DNA of 64,000 bases from an uncultured Allofournierella sp. (GTDB lineage: Bacteria > Bacillota > Clostridia > Oscillospirales > Ruminococcaceae). The position numbers were made by a program, and so were the translations under genes. Positions 34,220 to 43,104 of this stretch are shown here, one piece after another. The stretch covers positions 1 to 64,000 of the forward strand of contig CALWNE010000027.1 of NCBI GenBank assembly GCA_944382705.1. Direction: 5' to 3'. A model generated the notes under the pieces. The model did no database searches, had not been told where the DNA came from, and saw nothing but the letters and a program-made list of their open reading frames with translations. Each line of letters starts with the position of its first letter. The stretch's first letter is position 1.

Positions 34220-35322
34220 TGAAACAACTCAAGCAAAAATGTGCAAGCCCTGCGTTTGCCAGCTTTTTGTCCAGTGTGCTTACCATCCTGGCAGGTCTGG
34301 TGTTTGGATTTCTGCTGCTGCTTGTCCTGAATGCACCTGCTGCGGCAAGGGGGATACAGGCCCTGCTCACCAACGGCGTAAGCAACCTGAACAGCTTTGC
34401 CAAGGTGCTTTACCAGGCCGCCCCCCTCATGATGTGCGGCCTTTCGGTGGGTTTTGCCTTTAAAACCGGCTTGTTTAACATCGGTGCACCCGGTCAGTAC
34501 ACCATGGGTGCCTTTGTGGCCATTGTGCTGGCCACCCAGTTCCAGATGCCCTGGTGGATCTGTTTGCTGGGCGCCATGATTGGCGGCGCCGTGTGGGGCC
34601 TGTTTCCCGGTTTGTTCAAGGCTCTGTTCAATGTGAACGAGGTAATTTCCAGCATCATGTTCAACTGGATTGGAATGTACCTGGTAAACCTGATTTTTGC
34701 CAATATGCCCAAGACCCTGGCCAGCTACTGGGGCGCCACCAACAGCGACCGTACCGCTGATTTGGCCAAGGCAAACCCCAGCGCCCTGATTCCCCGCCTG
34801 GGACTGGACGAGCTGTTTGGCTCCACCTACATGAACATCAGCATCTTCATCGCTATTTTTATGGCCATTGTAATGTATGTGGTGCTCAACAAAACAACCT
34901 TTGGCTATGAGCTCAAGGCTTGTGGTCTCAATAAAAATGCCAGCCTGTACGCAGGCATCAATGCAAACCGCAATGTGGTGCTGAGCATGGTGATTGCCGG
35001 TGCTCTGGCTGGCATTGGCGGCGGCCTGTACTACCTGGCTGGTACCGGCCAGTATGTGCTGGAAAAGGTCATTCTGGCCCGTGGTTTTGACGGCATTCCC
35101 GTGGCCTTGCTGGCAAACTCCAACCCGGTAGGTACCATCTTTACCGCTTTGTTTGTAAGCTATCTGAGTGTTGGCGGCAGTGCCATGCAGCCTCACTTCT
35201 CCACCGAAACGGTCAATATCATTGTTTCGGTGATTATTTACCTGGCAGCATTCAGCCTGCTGGTGCGCAATATGCTGAATAAATCCTTCCAGAGCAAAAA
35301 GAAAGGGGAGGGTCAAAAATGA
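34219..35322 (+). CDS. nupP: Nucleoside ABC transporter permease
   Basis: 367 residues with about eight to ten membrane segments; the family EAA-like region LKACGLNKNASLYAGIN (about 234) is present. It starts inside the nupO stop codon and ends overlapping nupQ by four bases, so the three are translated as a unit. Forms the channel with NupQ. Confidence 0.92.
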   Translation: MKQLKQKCASPAFASFLSSVLTILAGLVFGFLLLLVLNAPAAARGIQALLTNGVSNLNSFAKVLYQAAPLMMCGLSVGFAFKTGLFNIGAPGQYTMGAFVAIVLATQFQMPWWICLLGAMIGGAVWGLFPGLFKALFNVNEVISSIMFNWIGMYLVNLIFANMPKTLASYWGATNSDRTADLAKANPSALIPRLGLDELFGSTYMNISIFIAIFMAIVMYVVLNKTTFGYELKACGLNKNASLYAGINANRNVVLSMVIAGALAGIGGGLYYLAGTGQYVLEKVILARGFDGIPVALLANSNPVGTIFTALFVSYLSVGGSAMQPHFSTETVNIIVSVIIYLAAFSLLVRNMLNKSFQSKKKGEGQK

Positions 35323-36308
35323 TTATTCTTGCCAATGTATTAAGCTGTACCATCGTGTTTGCCGTGCCCCTGCTGCTGGTGGCCCTGGGCGGTATGTTCA
35401 GCGAGCGTTCCGGTGTTATCAACATTGCGCTGGAGGGCATTATGGTGATAGGTGCACTGGCCGCCTGTCTGGCCCTTAAAAGTTTTGATACCTCTGGGTT
35501 TGGTGCTGCTTCGCCCCAGCTGGCGGTGTTTGTAGCAGTGCTTATTGCCGGTGCCTGCGGTGTGCTGTACTCGCTGTTTTTGGCCTTTGCTGCCATTAAC
35601 CTGAAAGCAGACCAGACCATCGGCGGTACTGCCCTCAACCAGTTTGCACCTGCCTTTGCCGTGGTAATCACCTGGGCCATCCAGGGCCAGGGCCAGACCC
35701 AGATTCAGATTCCCAGCTGGGTGCGCATCACCCGCCAGACCTTTGGCCTGGCCGAAGCAGACCAGAGCTTTTGGAACAACCTGATTTTCAAGTATTTCTA
35801 CCTCACCACTCCGCTGGCCATTCTGCTGCTGATCGGTGCCTATGTGCTGCTGTTCCGTACCAAGTTCGGCCTGCGCCTGCGGGCCTGCGGCGAGCATCCC
35901 CAGGCTGCGGATTCGGTGGGTATCAATGTTTACAAAATGCGCTATGCCGGTGTAATGCTGGGCGGTCTGCTGGGTGGCATCGGCGGTTTTGCTTACACCC
36001 TGGCTGCGGGCAGCACCTTTGCTTCCAGCGTAGGCGGTTACGGCTTTTTGGCGCTAGCTGTTATGATTTTTGGTAACTGGAACCCCTGGACCATCCTGGG
36101 TGGTTCGCTGTTCTTTGCCCTGTTCAAGGTGGTGGCCTCTTACAGCACCATCATTCCCTTCCTGCCTAACTTTGAGGGGGTAAAGTCTGCCAGCAACATC
36201 TACCAGATGCTGCCCTATATCGTAACCATGATTCTGCTGATTTTCACCAGCAAAAAGTCCCGTGCACCCAAGGCAGAGGGCATTCCCTACGATAAGGGAA
36301 GCCGCTAA
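35319..36308 (+). CDS. nupQ: Nucleoside ABC transporter permease
   Basis: 329 residues and about eight to nine membrane segments, with GLRLRACGEHPQAADSVGIN as the coupling region (about 186). It pairs with NupP; overlap with nupP is four bases. A strong terminator follows. Confidence 0.92.
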   Translation: MIILANVLSCTIVFAVPLLLVALGGMFSERSGVINIALEGIMVIGALAACLALKSFDTSGFGAASPQLAVFVAVLIAGACGVLYSLFLAFAAINLKADQTIGGTALNQFAPAFAVVITWAIQGQGQTQIQIPSWVRITRQTFGLAEADQSFWNNLIFKYFYLTTPLAILLLIGAYVLLFRTKFGLRLRACGEHPQAADSVGINVYKMRYAGVMLGGLLGGIGGFAYTLAAGSTFASSVGGYGFLALAVMIFGNWNPWTILGGSLFFALFKVVASYSTIIPFLPNFEGVKSASNIYQMLPYIVTMILLIFTSKKSRAPKAEGIPYDKGSR

Positions 36309-36344
36309 GCCGTTAAGCTGCTAAGGGGCAAGCCTGTTGCTTTT

Positions 36345-36391
36345 ATGCCCCTGCAAGCACTGCTTGCAGGGGCATACTTGCTTTTTGGGCA
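36345..36391 (+). terminator. Terminator after nupQ
   Basis: ATGCCCCTGCAAGC pairs with GCTTGCAGGGGCAT, then a T-rich tail. Confidence 0.8.
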
Positions 36392-36472
36392 GCTGGGTGC
36401 TATGCTGACAGTATAGCCTTAAATCCCGGACCCGGTGCAGCGGGGCGGGCAAGCGTTTAGGAGGTATATACC

Positions 36473-37795
36473 ATGCGAATGTTTGATATTATTGCCAAAA
36501 AGCGGGATGGGGGAACCCTCACCCGCCAGGAACTTGAATTTGCTGTGATGGGTTTTGTGGAGGGGACGGTTACAGATTACCAGATGAGCGCCCTCCTGAT
36601 GGCCATTTATCTGCGGGGCATGACCGAACAGGAAACCGCCCAGCTGACGGATATAATGGCCCATTCCGGGGATATGGTAGACCTTTCCGCCATTGAGGGC
36701 ATCAAGGCAGATAAGCACTCCACCGGCGGCGTGGGGGATAAAACCACCCTGGTGATTGCGCCCATTGTGGCGGCCTGCGGCGTAAAAATTGCCAAGATGA
36801 GCGGCCGTGGTCTGGGCCATACCGGCGGCACTGTGGATAAGCTGGAATCCATCCCCGGCACCCTGACCGCCCTGGAGCCGGAACGGTTTTTTGAGCAGGT
36901 AAACCAGATTGGCATCAGCGTGATTGGCCAGAGCGGTAATCTGGCCCCAGCGGATAAAAAGATGTATGCCCTGCGGGATGTAACCGCTACCATCAGTTCC
37001 GTGCCCCTGATTGCCTCCTCCATCATGAGCAAAAAGCTGGCCGCCGGTGCAGACTGCATCCTGTTGGATGTAAAAACCGGCAACGGAGCTTTTATGAAAA
37101 CGCTGGAAGAGTCCATCCAGCTGGCCCAGGCTATGGTGAGCATTGGCTGGCACAACGGCCGCAAGGTGGCTGCTCTCATTACAGATATGGATACTCCTTT
37201 GGGCTATAACATCGGCAACAGCCTGGAGGTAATGGAGTCGGTGCAGGTGCTCAAGGGCTGCGGCCCGGATGATTTGACCCAGGTGTGCTACCAGCTGGCA
37301 GCCAATATGCTGCATCTGGCCGGAAAGGGCAGCCTGGAGGATTGCATGAAGCTGGCCCAGCAAGCGGTGGAAAGCGGCGCAGCCTTTGAAAAATTAAAGC
37401 AGATGGTGGCAGCCCAGGGCGGTGATGTAACGGTGCTGGATTGCCCCGAAGCCTTTGCCAAGGCACCCTTCAGCCATCAGGTGGTGGCAAAGCAGGATGG
37501 GTGGCTCACTGCCATGAACACCGAGCAGGTGGGCAACGCCAGTGTGCTGCTGGGTGCAGGCCGCATTACAAAAGAGGACAGCATCGACTTTGCGGCGGGC
37601 ATTGTGCTGCACAAAAAAACCGGCGATTGGGTGCAGGCAGGGGACTGCCTGGCAACCCTGTATGCCATCCAGGAAAGCAAGTTTGCACCGGCAGCCCAGT
37701 TGTTTGAATCCGCTCTCACCTTTGGCCCTCAGGCGCCGGTGCTGCCGCCCCTGGTGATGGCCCGTGTAACCAAGGACGGCGTGGAGCGGTTTTAA
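36473..37795 (+). CDS. pdp: Pyrimidine-nucleoside phosphorylase
   Basis: 440 residues, the normal length. DKHSTGGVGDKTTLV (about 82) is the phosphate-binding signature, and MSGRGLGHTGGTVDKLE follows. It phosphorolyses uridine and (deoxy)thymidine. With deoD, cdd and the NupNOPQ importer it gives a complete route from outside nucleosides to bases and (deoxy)ribose-1-phosphate. Confidence 0.96.
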   Translation: MRMFDIIAKKRDGGTLTRQELEFAVMGFVEGTVTDYQMSALLMAIYLRGMTEQETAQLTDIMAHSGDMVDLSAIEGIKADKHSTGGVGDKTTLVIAPIVAACGVKIAKMSGRGLGHTGGTVDKLESIPGTLTALEPERFFEQVNQIGISVIGQSGNLAPADKKMYALRDVTATISSVPLIASSIMSKKLAAGADCILLDVKTGNGAFMKTLEESIQLAQAMVSIGWHNGRKVAALITDMDTPLGYNIGNSLEVMESVQVLKGCGPDDLTQVCYQLAANMLHLAGKGSLEDCMKLAQQAVESGAAFEKLKQMVAAQGGDVTVLDCPEAFAKAPFSHQVVAKQDGWLTAMNTEQVGNASVLLGAGRITKEDSIDFAAGIVLHKKTGDWVQAGDCLATLYAIQESKFAPAAQLFESALTFGPQAPVLPPLVMARVTKDGVERF

Positions 37796-37974
37796 CAAGC
37801 TGCATCTCTGCCCGGCTGCGCTATGGCCGTGGCCTCTGCCAGGCAAAGAGCGTTGGCAGTTTGCCGCTAAAACAGCAAAGGACACTGCGCACCCGGAATG
37901 CTGTTTTGTTCAGCCATTCTGGCAGACGCTATGTTTGTCTGGCACAGCAGTTGTTTGCTTGGGTACAATCCTAT

Positions 37975-38024
37975 AAAAAAACTCCCCCGGCGGTTCTTTA
38001 AAGGAACTGCCGGGGGAGTTTTTT
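37975..38024. terminator. Bidirectional terminator between pdp and tetR
   Basis: A long GC-rich hairpin (AACTCCCCCGGC / GCCGGGGGAGTT, inner GTTC/GAAC) flanked by six A and six T. Confidence 0.9.
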
Positions 38025-38041
38025 GGCCGGAAAGTAAAACG

Positions 38042-38653
38042 CTAGCGGGCCCAAAAGCTGGCCACGCTGTCTTCAATCATTCGTTTGCCGCTTTCCAGGG
38101 CGGTGGTGGTGCCGCCGGTAAAACACCAGGTGGCCATCATGCCCTGTACCAGGCTTTCAAAAAAGAAAAAGGCGTCCTGCACGGTGCGGCCACGGGGCAG
38201 CTGTTGCTGATGCTCCTCCAGCAGCTCCAGCAGGGTTTGGCTAAAGGCCCGCCGCTCAAAATGGTCGGCGGGGCCGGTAACACAGCCGGATAAATCCATG
38301 GAAAGGGCAAGGCAGGTGAGCTCGTGCCCGGCGTACTGGGCAAATACCAGCTGCAATTTTAAAAATTCAGCCACCTTTTGGTCTACGGTTGCATCCGGAA
38401 AACGGCGGAGAAAAAACCCATAGGTGCTTTGGAGGTATTCGCCCATTTCGGCGTAGTAGCTTTGCCGCACGATGTCCTCTTTGGAGGCATAGTGCACATA
38501 AAAGGAGCCCTTTGCAATGCCGCAGGCCTGGCAAATTTCGCTGACCGTTACCTGATGGTAACCGTGCTTTTTAATCAGCTCTACCGCTGTGGCGTAGATG
38601 CGCTGGCGGGTGCGTTTGCCCTTTTGGTAACGGGGTTTTGGGGTGGATTCCAT
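38042..38653 (-). CDS. TetR-family transcriptional regulator
   Basis: 203 residues; the ATG at 38653 follows AGGAGGG. An N-terminal helix-turn-helix (about 15-60; GYHQVTVSEICQACGIAKGSFYVHY) is followed by an all-helical ligand domain. The target is unknown. A 34-base palindrome lies between its putative promoter and its start codon and may be its own operator. The divergent or adjacent gene htpG is the only obvious neighbour, and a regulatory link to it is unproven. Confidence 0.9.
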   Translation of the reverse strand: MESTPKPRYQKGKRTRQRIYATAVELIKKHGYHQVTVSEICQACGIAKGSFYVHYASKEDIVRQSYYAEMGEYLQSTYGFFLRRFPDATVDQKVAEFLKLQLVFAQYAGHELTCLALSMDLSGCVTGPADHFERRAFSQTLLELLEEHQQQLPRGRTVQDAFFFFESLVQGMMATWCFTGGTTTALESGKRMIEDSVASFWAR

Positions 38654-38688
38654 ACGGCAGCCCTCCTTTGGTGCGGCAAGACGCAAAA

Positions 38689-38749
38689 AATAAGACCAAG
38701 GCCTGTGGACCTTGGTCTTATTTTATCACAGCCTGGGGAAGGCTGACAA
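38689..38749 (-). promoter_or_regulatory. tetR promoter overlapping the htpG terminator palindrome
   Basis: Reverse strand TTGTCA, 18 bases, TAAAAT (38720-38749) with TGA before the -10 box. Just downstream the palindrome at 38689-38722 (arms AATAAGACCAAGG / CCTTGGTCTTATT) is followed by six T in the same direction. It can end htpG transcripts and could also bind the TetR protein. Confidence 0.5.
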
Positions 38750-38775
38750 GTACAGGCAAAAGCCCTTGTGCTGGC

Positions 38776-40698
38776 TTACTGCATCAGCTGGCAAACGGCC
38801 TGGGCGTAGGCCACAGGGTCCTCAATGGGCATACCCTCAATGAGCAGAGCCTGGTTGTACAGGATGTTGGTGTACTGGGCCAGCTTTTCGGTGTTGCCCT
38901 CAGCTTGCAGCTGCTGCAAGGTGTGGAATACAGGGTGGCTGCCGTTCAGTTCCAGAACCTTCTGGCTCTTGGGAGCGGGCATATCCCCGGCGCCGGGCAT
39001 GGAGCTGAGCACCTTTTCCATCTCCAGGCTCAGTGCACCCTCGCTGGCAATGCAAACAGGGTGGCTCTTAAGGCGAGAGGACAGACGCACAGCGGTGACC
39101 TTATCGCCCAGGGCCTCCTGCATGGCGGCAAACAGGTCCTTGTTGGCTTCGCTGGCCTGCTCGGCAGCTTTCTTTTCCTCCTCGGTTTCCAGGCCCAAAT
39201 CGCCGCTGGAAATGTTCTTGAATTCCTTCTCCTTGTCCTTCTCGCCGTAGTTGCGCAGAACCTGCAGGCAGAATTCATCCACATCCTCGGTGAGCAGCAG
39301 CAGGTCGTAGCCCTTTTCCAGCACCAGCTCGGCGGCAGGCAGCTTAGACAGACGCTCGGTAGACTCGCCAGCTGCGTAGTAGATGAAGTTCTGCTCCTGA
39401 GGCATTTCATCCACATACTCCTGCAAGGAAATCAGTTTCTTGTGCTTTGCGCTGTAAAACAGCAGCAGGTCCTTCAGCAGGTCGCTGTGGGCACCGTAGC
39501 CGTCGTAGCAGCCAAATTTCAGCTGACGGCCAAAGTTTTTGAAGAACTTTTCGTACACTTCACGGTCGTTGTTCTTCATGGCGTTCAGCTCGTTTTTAAT
39601 CTTCTTTTCCAGGCTGTTGCGAATCAGCTTGAGCTGGCCATCCTTTTGCAGCATCTCACGGCTGATGTTCAGGCTCAGGTCCTGGCTATCCACAATGCCC
39701 CGCACAAAGCTGAAGTAATCGGGCAGCAGGTCGGCGCATTTTTCCATAATCAGCACGCCGCTGGCATACAGCTGAAGGCCCTTTTCAAAGTCTCGGCTGT
39801 AATAGTTGTAAGGGGTGTGGCTGGGCACAAACAGCAGAGCGTTGTAGGTGGCGGTGCCCTCGGTGCGGCTTACCACCACACGGGCAGGGTCTTCAAAATC
39901 ATAGAATTTTTCTTTGTAGAACTGGTTGTATTCCTCGTCGGTTACCTCGCTCTTGCTGCGCTTCCACAGGGGAACCATGCTGTTGAGGGTTTCCAGCTCG
40001 GTATAGGTTTCGTACTCGGTCTTGTAATCCTCACCGGCATCGGCAGGGCGTTCCTTGGCACGGGTCTTTTCCCGCTCCATCTGGATGGGGTAGCGCACAT
40101 AGTCGCTGTATTTTTTCACGATGTGGGCCAGGGTGTACTCGTCCAAAAACTCGTCGTAGTTTTCCTGCTCGGTGTTTTCCTTCACCACCATGATAATCTT
40201 GGTGCCCACCTCGGCCTTTTCGGCAGGGGTAATGGTGTAGCCGTCGGCACCGGTGCTCTCCCACTGCCAGGCCTCGTTGCTGCCAAAGGCACGGCTGATC
40301 ACCGTTACACGGCTGGCCACCATGAAGGCGGAGTAGAAGCCAACACCAAACTGGCCAATGATGTCGATGTCCTCGGCCTGGTTGTCCTTTTTAAACTCCA
40401 GGCTGCCGCTGCGGGCAATGGTGCCCAGGTTCTGCTCCAGTTCCTCCTGGGTCATGCCGATGCCGTTGTCGGTGAGGGTGATGGTGCGGTTGGCCTTGTC
40501 CAGATCCAGCCGGATTTTGTAGTCCTCTTTTTTGGTGGTAACACTGTGGTCGGTCAAGCTTTTGAAATACAGCTTGTCGATGGCATCGCTGGCGTTGGAA
40601 ATCAACTCCCGCAGAAAAATCTCCTTGTTGGAATAGATGGAATGAATCATCATATCCAGCAGTTTTTTGCTTTCGGCCTTAAACTCCTTAACAGCCAT
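38776..40698 (-). CDS. htpG: Chaperone HtpG (Hsp90)
   Basis: 640 residues. The GHKL ATPase site is complete: ELISNASDAIDKL (about 33), TDNGIGMT (about 76) and GQFGVGFYSAFM (about 114). Middle and dimerisation domains follow. An ATP-driven protein-folding chaperone. The promoter carries a CIRCE operator, so it is expected to be heat-inducible under HrcA; hrcA itself is not in the window. Confidence 0.97.
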   Translation of the reverse strand: MAVKEFKAESKKLLDMMIHSIYSNKEIFLRELISNASDAIDKLYFKSLTDHSVTTKKEDYKIRLDLDKANRTITLTDNGIGMTQEELEQNLGTIARSGSLEFKKDNQAEDIDIIGQFGVGFYSAFMVASRVTVISRAFGSNEAWQWESTGADGYTITPAEKAEVGTKIIMVVKENTEQENYDEFLDEYTLAHIVKKYSDYVRYPIQMEREKTRAKERPADAGEDYKTEYETYTELETLNSMVPLWKRSKSEVTDEEYNQFYKEKFYDFEDPARVVVSRTEGTATYNALLFVPSHTPYNYYSRDFEKGLQLYASGVLIMEKCADLLPDYFSFVRGIVDSQDLSLNISREMLQKDGQLKLIRNSLEKKIKNELNAMKNNDREVYEKFFKNFGRQLKFGCYDGYGAHSDLLKDLLLFYSAKHKKLISLQEYVDEMPQEQNFIYYAAGESTERLSKLPAAELVLEKGYDLLLLTEDVDEFCLQVLRNYGEKDKEKEFKNISSGDLGLETEEEKKAAEQASEANKDLFAAMQEALGDKVTAVRLSSRLKSHPVCIASEGALSLEMEKVLSSMPGAGDMPAPKSQKVLELNGSHPVFHTLQQLQAEGNTEKLAQYTNILYNQALLIEGMPIEDPVAYAQAVCQLMQ

Positions 40699-40745
40699 GT
40701 GAAACGCTCCCTTTTATCGTAGATTTTCAAGAATAAACAAATAAT

Positions 40746-40772
40746 TTAGCACTCGTTAAAACTGAGTGCTAA
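40746..40772 (-). promoter_or_regulatory. CIRCE operator (HrcA site)
   Basis: TTAGCACTC-N9-GAGTGCTAA, a perfect match to the consensus, located right after the -10 box of the htpG promoter where HrcA binding would block transcription. Confidence 0.95.
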
Positions 40773-40775
40773 TTC

Positions 40776-40804
40776 AATATACACCTTTTTTGAAAAAATC
40801 GCAA
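40776..40804 (-). promoter_or_regulatory. Promoter of htpG
   Basis: Reverse strand TTGCGA, 17 bases, TATATT, immediately followed by CIRCE. Confidence 0.8.
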
Positions 40805-40904
40805 GAGGAGTTCACAAAAAGTTTAAAACTTGCCCGGGGCGCGCAGCAGGCTGTGGATGGAATATTTGTTTTGAAGAATCATAAGCTGGAACAAACAAAA
40901 AAGT

Positions 40905-41041
40905 AATGGGAAGGGTTTGCCGCCGGTTGTGCAATGGCTGCGCCATTGTTGGGTGAAAGCCCATCGGAACGAAAAAAGTATTAAAGCAGCTAAAAGGGCT
41001 TGCCGTCTGTGAAAAAATAGGCGGCAGGCCCTTTTTATTTG
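40905..41041 (+). ncRNA. Candidate structured RNA ending in a terminator
   Basis: This gene-free stretch folds into a perfect hairpin CAATGGC-TGC-GCCATTG, a GGGT-GAAA-GCCC hairpin with a GNRA tetraloop, and an intrinsic terminator (about 40991-41041, AAAGGGC/GCCCTTT arms then five T). It resembles an autonomous small RNA or a detached leader; no class was recognised and no convincing promoter was found upstream. Confidence 0.35.
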
Positions 41042-41145
41042 CTTATCATGGGAGTGCTGTCATAAATTGAATACGGAACGCTATCGCTGATTGCTTTAAT
41101 TTTAGCGCGCGTGTTTGTTTGGGTTTTTGTAATTTCTTTGGAATG

Positions 41146-41205
41146 ATAAAACACCTCATTTGTTTGGATGGTATACCATACCGTTCAAACAAATGGGGGT
41201 GATAT
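41146..41205. repeat. Large inverted repeat
   Basis: CATTTGTTTG (41157) and CAAACAAATG (41186-41195) close a stem whose centre contains GGTATACCATACC; outside, CACC and GGTG extend it. It lacks a T-run, so it is not a simple terminator. It may be an operator or the scar of a mobile element. Confidence 0.5.
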
Positions 41206-41240
41206 ATAGTCTTTATTCCTAGGCTGCGTTTTCTTTATAA

Positions 41241-41273
41241 GCAGGGGAGTTGCTCCATGCTACTCCTGTTTTT
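41241..41273 (+). terminator. Terminator-like hairpin
   Basis: CAGGGGAGT pairs with ACTCCTG around an 11-base loop and is followed by five T on the forward strand; no forward gene was recognised upstream of it. It may serve the reverse gene less well. Confidence 0.45.
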
Positions 41274-41279
41274 ATGTGT

Positions 41280-41840
41280 TTAGGCACGAGCCAACTGAGC
41301 AATCTCGTTAAGGTGCTCCACAATAAGCTTTTGTGCAGATTTGCTGTAAAAGCAAATCGAATAAACTCCCTGGATGCCTTCCCGCTGTTCCACTGCAATT
41401 CCAACCCGTACCCCCTGATCGGTAGGCACTCGAATCATCTTTCCTTTTTCGTCAGGAATTAATACGATGTACCCACACTCTACCAACCAGTGACTGATAT
41501 GTTTATAGCTCAGTTTTTTCATCTCTGGTATAGCAATCAAATCATTGATACGCTTTGTAATCTCGCTGATGGTAATGGGGTGTTCCGAATAAGAAAAATT
41601 TTGTCTGGTTTGATAATCAATCTCAAAAGGAACCTTTGGTGCCTTCGCTCTTCGTGGAGAAGAGCCTCCTCGCTCTACCACCTGCCGCAGTACATCCGAT
41701 ACATAAAACAAGCAGCGAGATATCCGCACATTATTGATAAGATCCGATTCCGGAACAACCTCTCCAGTTAAAGGATTGATTCCGTTTGCAAGCTTTTCCA
41801 CATAGGTTTTTGCATAAGCAATTTTTTCAAGCTCTGTCAT
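41280..41840 (-). CDS. Conserved clostridial protein of unknown function
   Basis: 186 residues, mostly charged; TISEITKRINDLIA and SYKHISHWLVECGYI look like a winged-helix region (about 89-127), so DNA binding is possible. A Cys-containing SRCLFYVSDVLRQVVE stretch is near residue 42. A good promoter (41887-41915) and GGGAG site precede it. I recognise the general sequence type from Clostridia but no named function. It is the leftmost intact gene of the accessory region and has AT-richer codon use than the core genes. Confidence 0.7.
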   Translation of the reverse strand: MTELEKIAYAKTYVEKLANGINPLTGEVVPESDLINNVRISRCLFYVSDVLRQVVERGGSSPRRAKAPKVPFEIDYQTRQNFSYSEHPITISEITKRINDLIAIPEMKKLSYKHISHWLVECGYIVLIPDEKGKMIRVPTDQGVRVGIAVEQREGIQGVYSICFYSKSAQKLIVEHLNEIAQLARA

Positions 41841-41886
41841 TTCAATTCTCCCTTACCCTGTTTTGCGTTTCTTGGCTGCCATATTC

Positions 41887-41915
41887 AGTATAGCGAAATT
41901 AGCAAATTTTTACAA
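41887..41915 (-). promoter_or_regulatory. Promoter of the 186-residue protein gene
   Basis: Reverse strand TTGTAA, 17 bases, TATACT; 47 bases before the start codon. Confidence 0.65.
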
Positions 41916-42033
41916 GATTGTTCATTTTTTAAATGAGATGGAATTGAAACCCAATGGTTTACTGGATGCCGCCGGGCTGCAAAAAGAGCAGGGCAGACAA
42001 CTAAAATTCACCTAAAACAACTGGATGAATGCA

Positions 42034-42170
42034 AAAAAGAGTGCCCTCACAGCACTTTCATGCTATAAGGACACTCTCTTTGAAAGTGGCGACCTATTTT
42101 AATACAAAATGGCCATACCTTCGACCTTTCGTTAAATGGTACAGGAATAATTAAAAGGTGGCCATACCTG
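42034..42170. repeat. Repeat cluster resembling insertion-sequence ends (left)
   Basis: The motif TGGCCATACCT occurs twice (42110 and 42160), with a related GTGGCGACCTA at 42087. The segment 42110-42145 (key part GACCTTTCGTTAAAT) matches 51938-51973 at about 30 of 36 positions in the same orientation. Upstream, 42034-42082 forms a loose AAAGAGTG/ACTCTCTTT hairpin. Multiple short repeats like this are typical of IS21-type ends; no intact transposase accompanies them. The rest of the gap back to 41841 holds only the promoter at 41887. Confidence 0.5.
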
Positions 42171-42181
42171 ACCTGGCCCTA

Positions 42182-42429
42182 TCAGCCATCTGTCGGGATC
42201 GAACCCAGCACAGTAATGTCAAGTTCTTTCTCCTTGGTTTCGGTTACGGAAACCATATAGCAGCGCACCTCGAACTTCGTACCAGCCTTAACCGGGTAGA
42301 TCGTCGGCGTGTCCAGGTTTCTCAAGTCTGCCAGGACATAGCCGTTGCCTTTGTACTCTGCCAGCAGTTCCCGGCAAGAAGAACAGAAATACTGCTCATC
42401 ATATTTTTCAACTTCGCTTGACACAGTGA
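42182..42429 (-). pseudogene. C-terminal fragment of an unknown protein
   Basis: About 80 residues ending at 42182, containing FCSSCRELLAEYKG (a CxxC) and a hydrophilic beta-rich end. The frame is open but has no start of its own; to the right it runs into sequence antisense to the endolysin. It looks like the tail of a mobile-element or phage protein cut off by rearrangement. Confidence 0.4.
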
Positions 42430-42430
42430 C

Positions 42431-43104
42431 ATGAGCATGGACACCTTCCGTGCCGATGTAAAAGCTCTGCTGGAGGGTAAGGAGGAAACCACTGTTCCTG
42501 CTCCCACCGAAGATCCCGAGGCCACCATCTGGAAGTTCCTCTTCGGCAAGCTGGGCAATGCCTACGGTGCCGCCGGTCTGATGGGTAACTTCTTCGCCGA
42601 GTCCGGCTTGAAGCCCACCAACCTCCAGAACACCTACGAGAAGAAGCTGGGCTATACCGACACCGCCTAAACCGCTGCGGTGGACGATGGCTCCTACGAT
42701 AACTTCGTAAGGGACTCTGCCGGTCACGGTCTGGCTCAGTGGCCTTATTGGAGCCGGAAGTAGGGGTTGCTGGAGCTGGCCAAGGCGGAGGGGAAGTCCA
42801 TCGGCGACCTTTCCTTGCAGCTGGACTACATCTGGAAGGAGTTGTCCGAGGGCTATGGCAAACTGCTGAAGACCCTCCAGGCCACTACATCTGTCATTGA
42901 AGCCTCCACTGCCGTGCTGACCCAGTATGAGCGCCCCGCTGATATGGGGGAGGCTGTCCAGGCAAAGAGAGCTGGCTACGCCCAGACCTACTTTGACAAG
43001 TACGCCCCCAAGCCCACCCATCCTGAGCGACTTACGGAGGGTTACTACCGTGTCCGTAAGATCTGGGCGGACAAGAAGTCCCAACTGGGTGCATACCGTA
43101 TGCT
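42431..43104 (+). pseudogene. Phage endolysin remnant with two nonsense codons
   Basis: The frame reads a phage tail-tip-lysozyme-like domain (IWKFLFGKLGNAYGAAGL, then NFFAESGLKPTNLQNTYEKK, then GLAQWPYWSR) and a C-terminal YYRVRKIWADKKSQLGAYR repeat that usually binds the wall. It is interrupted by TAA at 42668 and TAG at 42762, both in the same frame, so full-length protein cannot form. The N-terminal catalytic part of such lysins is missing, and the 3' end runs into an IS3 fragment. Confidence 0.8.

Larger units (their letters stand above)
40805..41279. other. Long gene-free stretch at the left edge of the island
   Basis: No protein gene was recognised between the htpG promoter and the 186-residue reverse gene. 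It holds the candidate RNA at 40905-41041, an inverted repeat at 41146-41205 and a terminator at 41241-41273. Base composition drops in GC after about 41045, which is a reasonable left limit of the accessory region. Confidence 0.5.

Noticed and set aside
40905..41041. Cyclic-di-GMP, cobalamin, THF or fluoride riboswitch
   Set aside because: The conserved cores of these classes, as I know them, were not found; only generic hairpins and a GNRA loop are present.
41157..41195. Intrinsic terminator for the 186-residue protein gene
   Set aside because: The inverted repeat is strong, but neither strand has a T-run after it.
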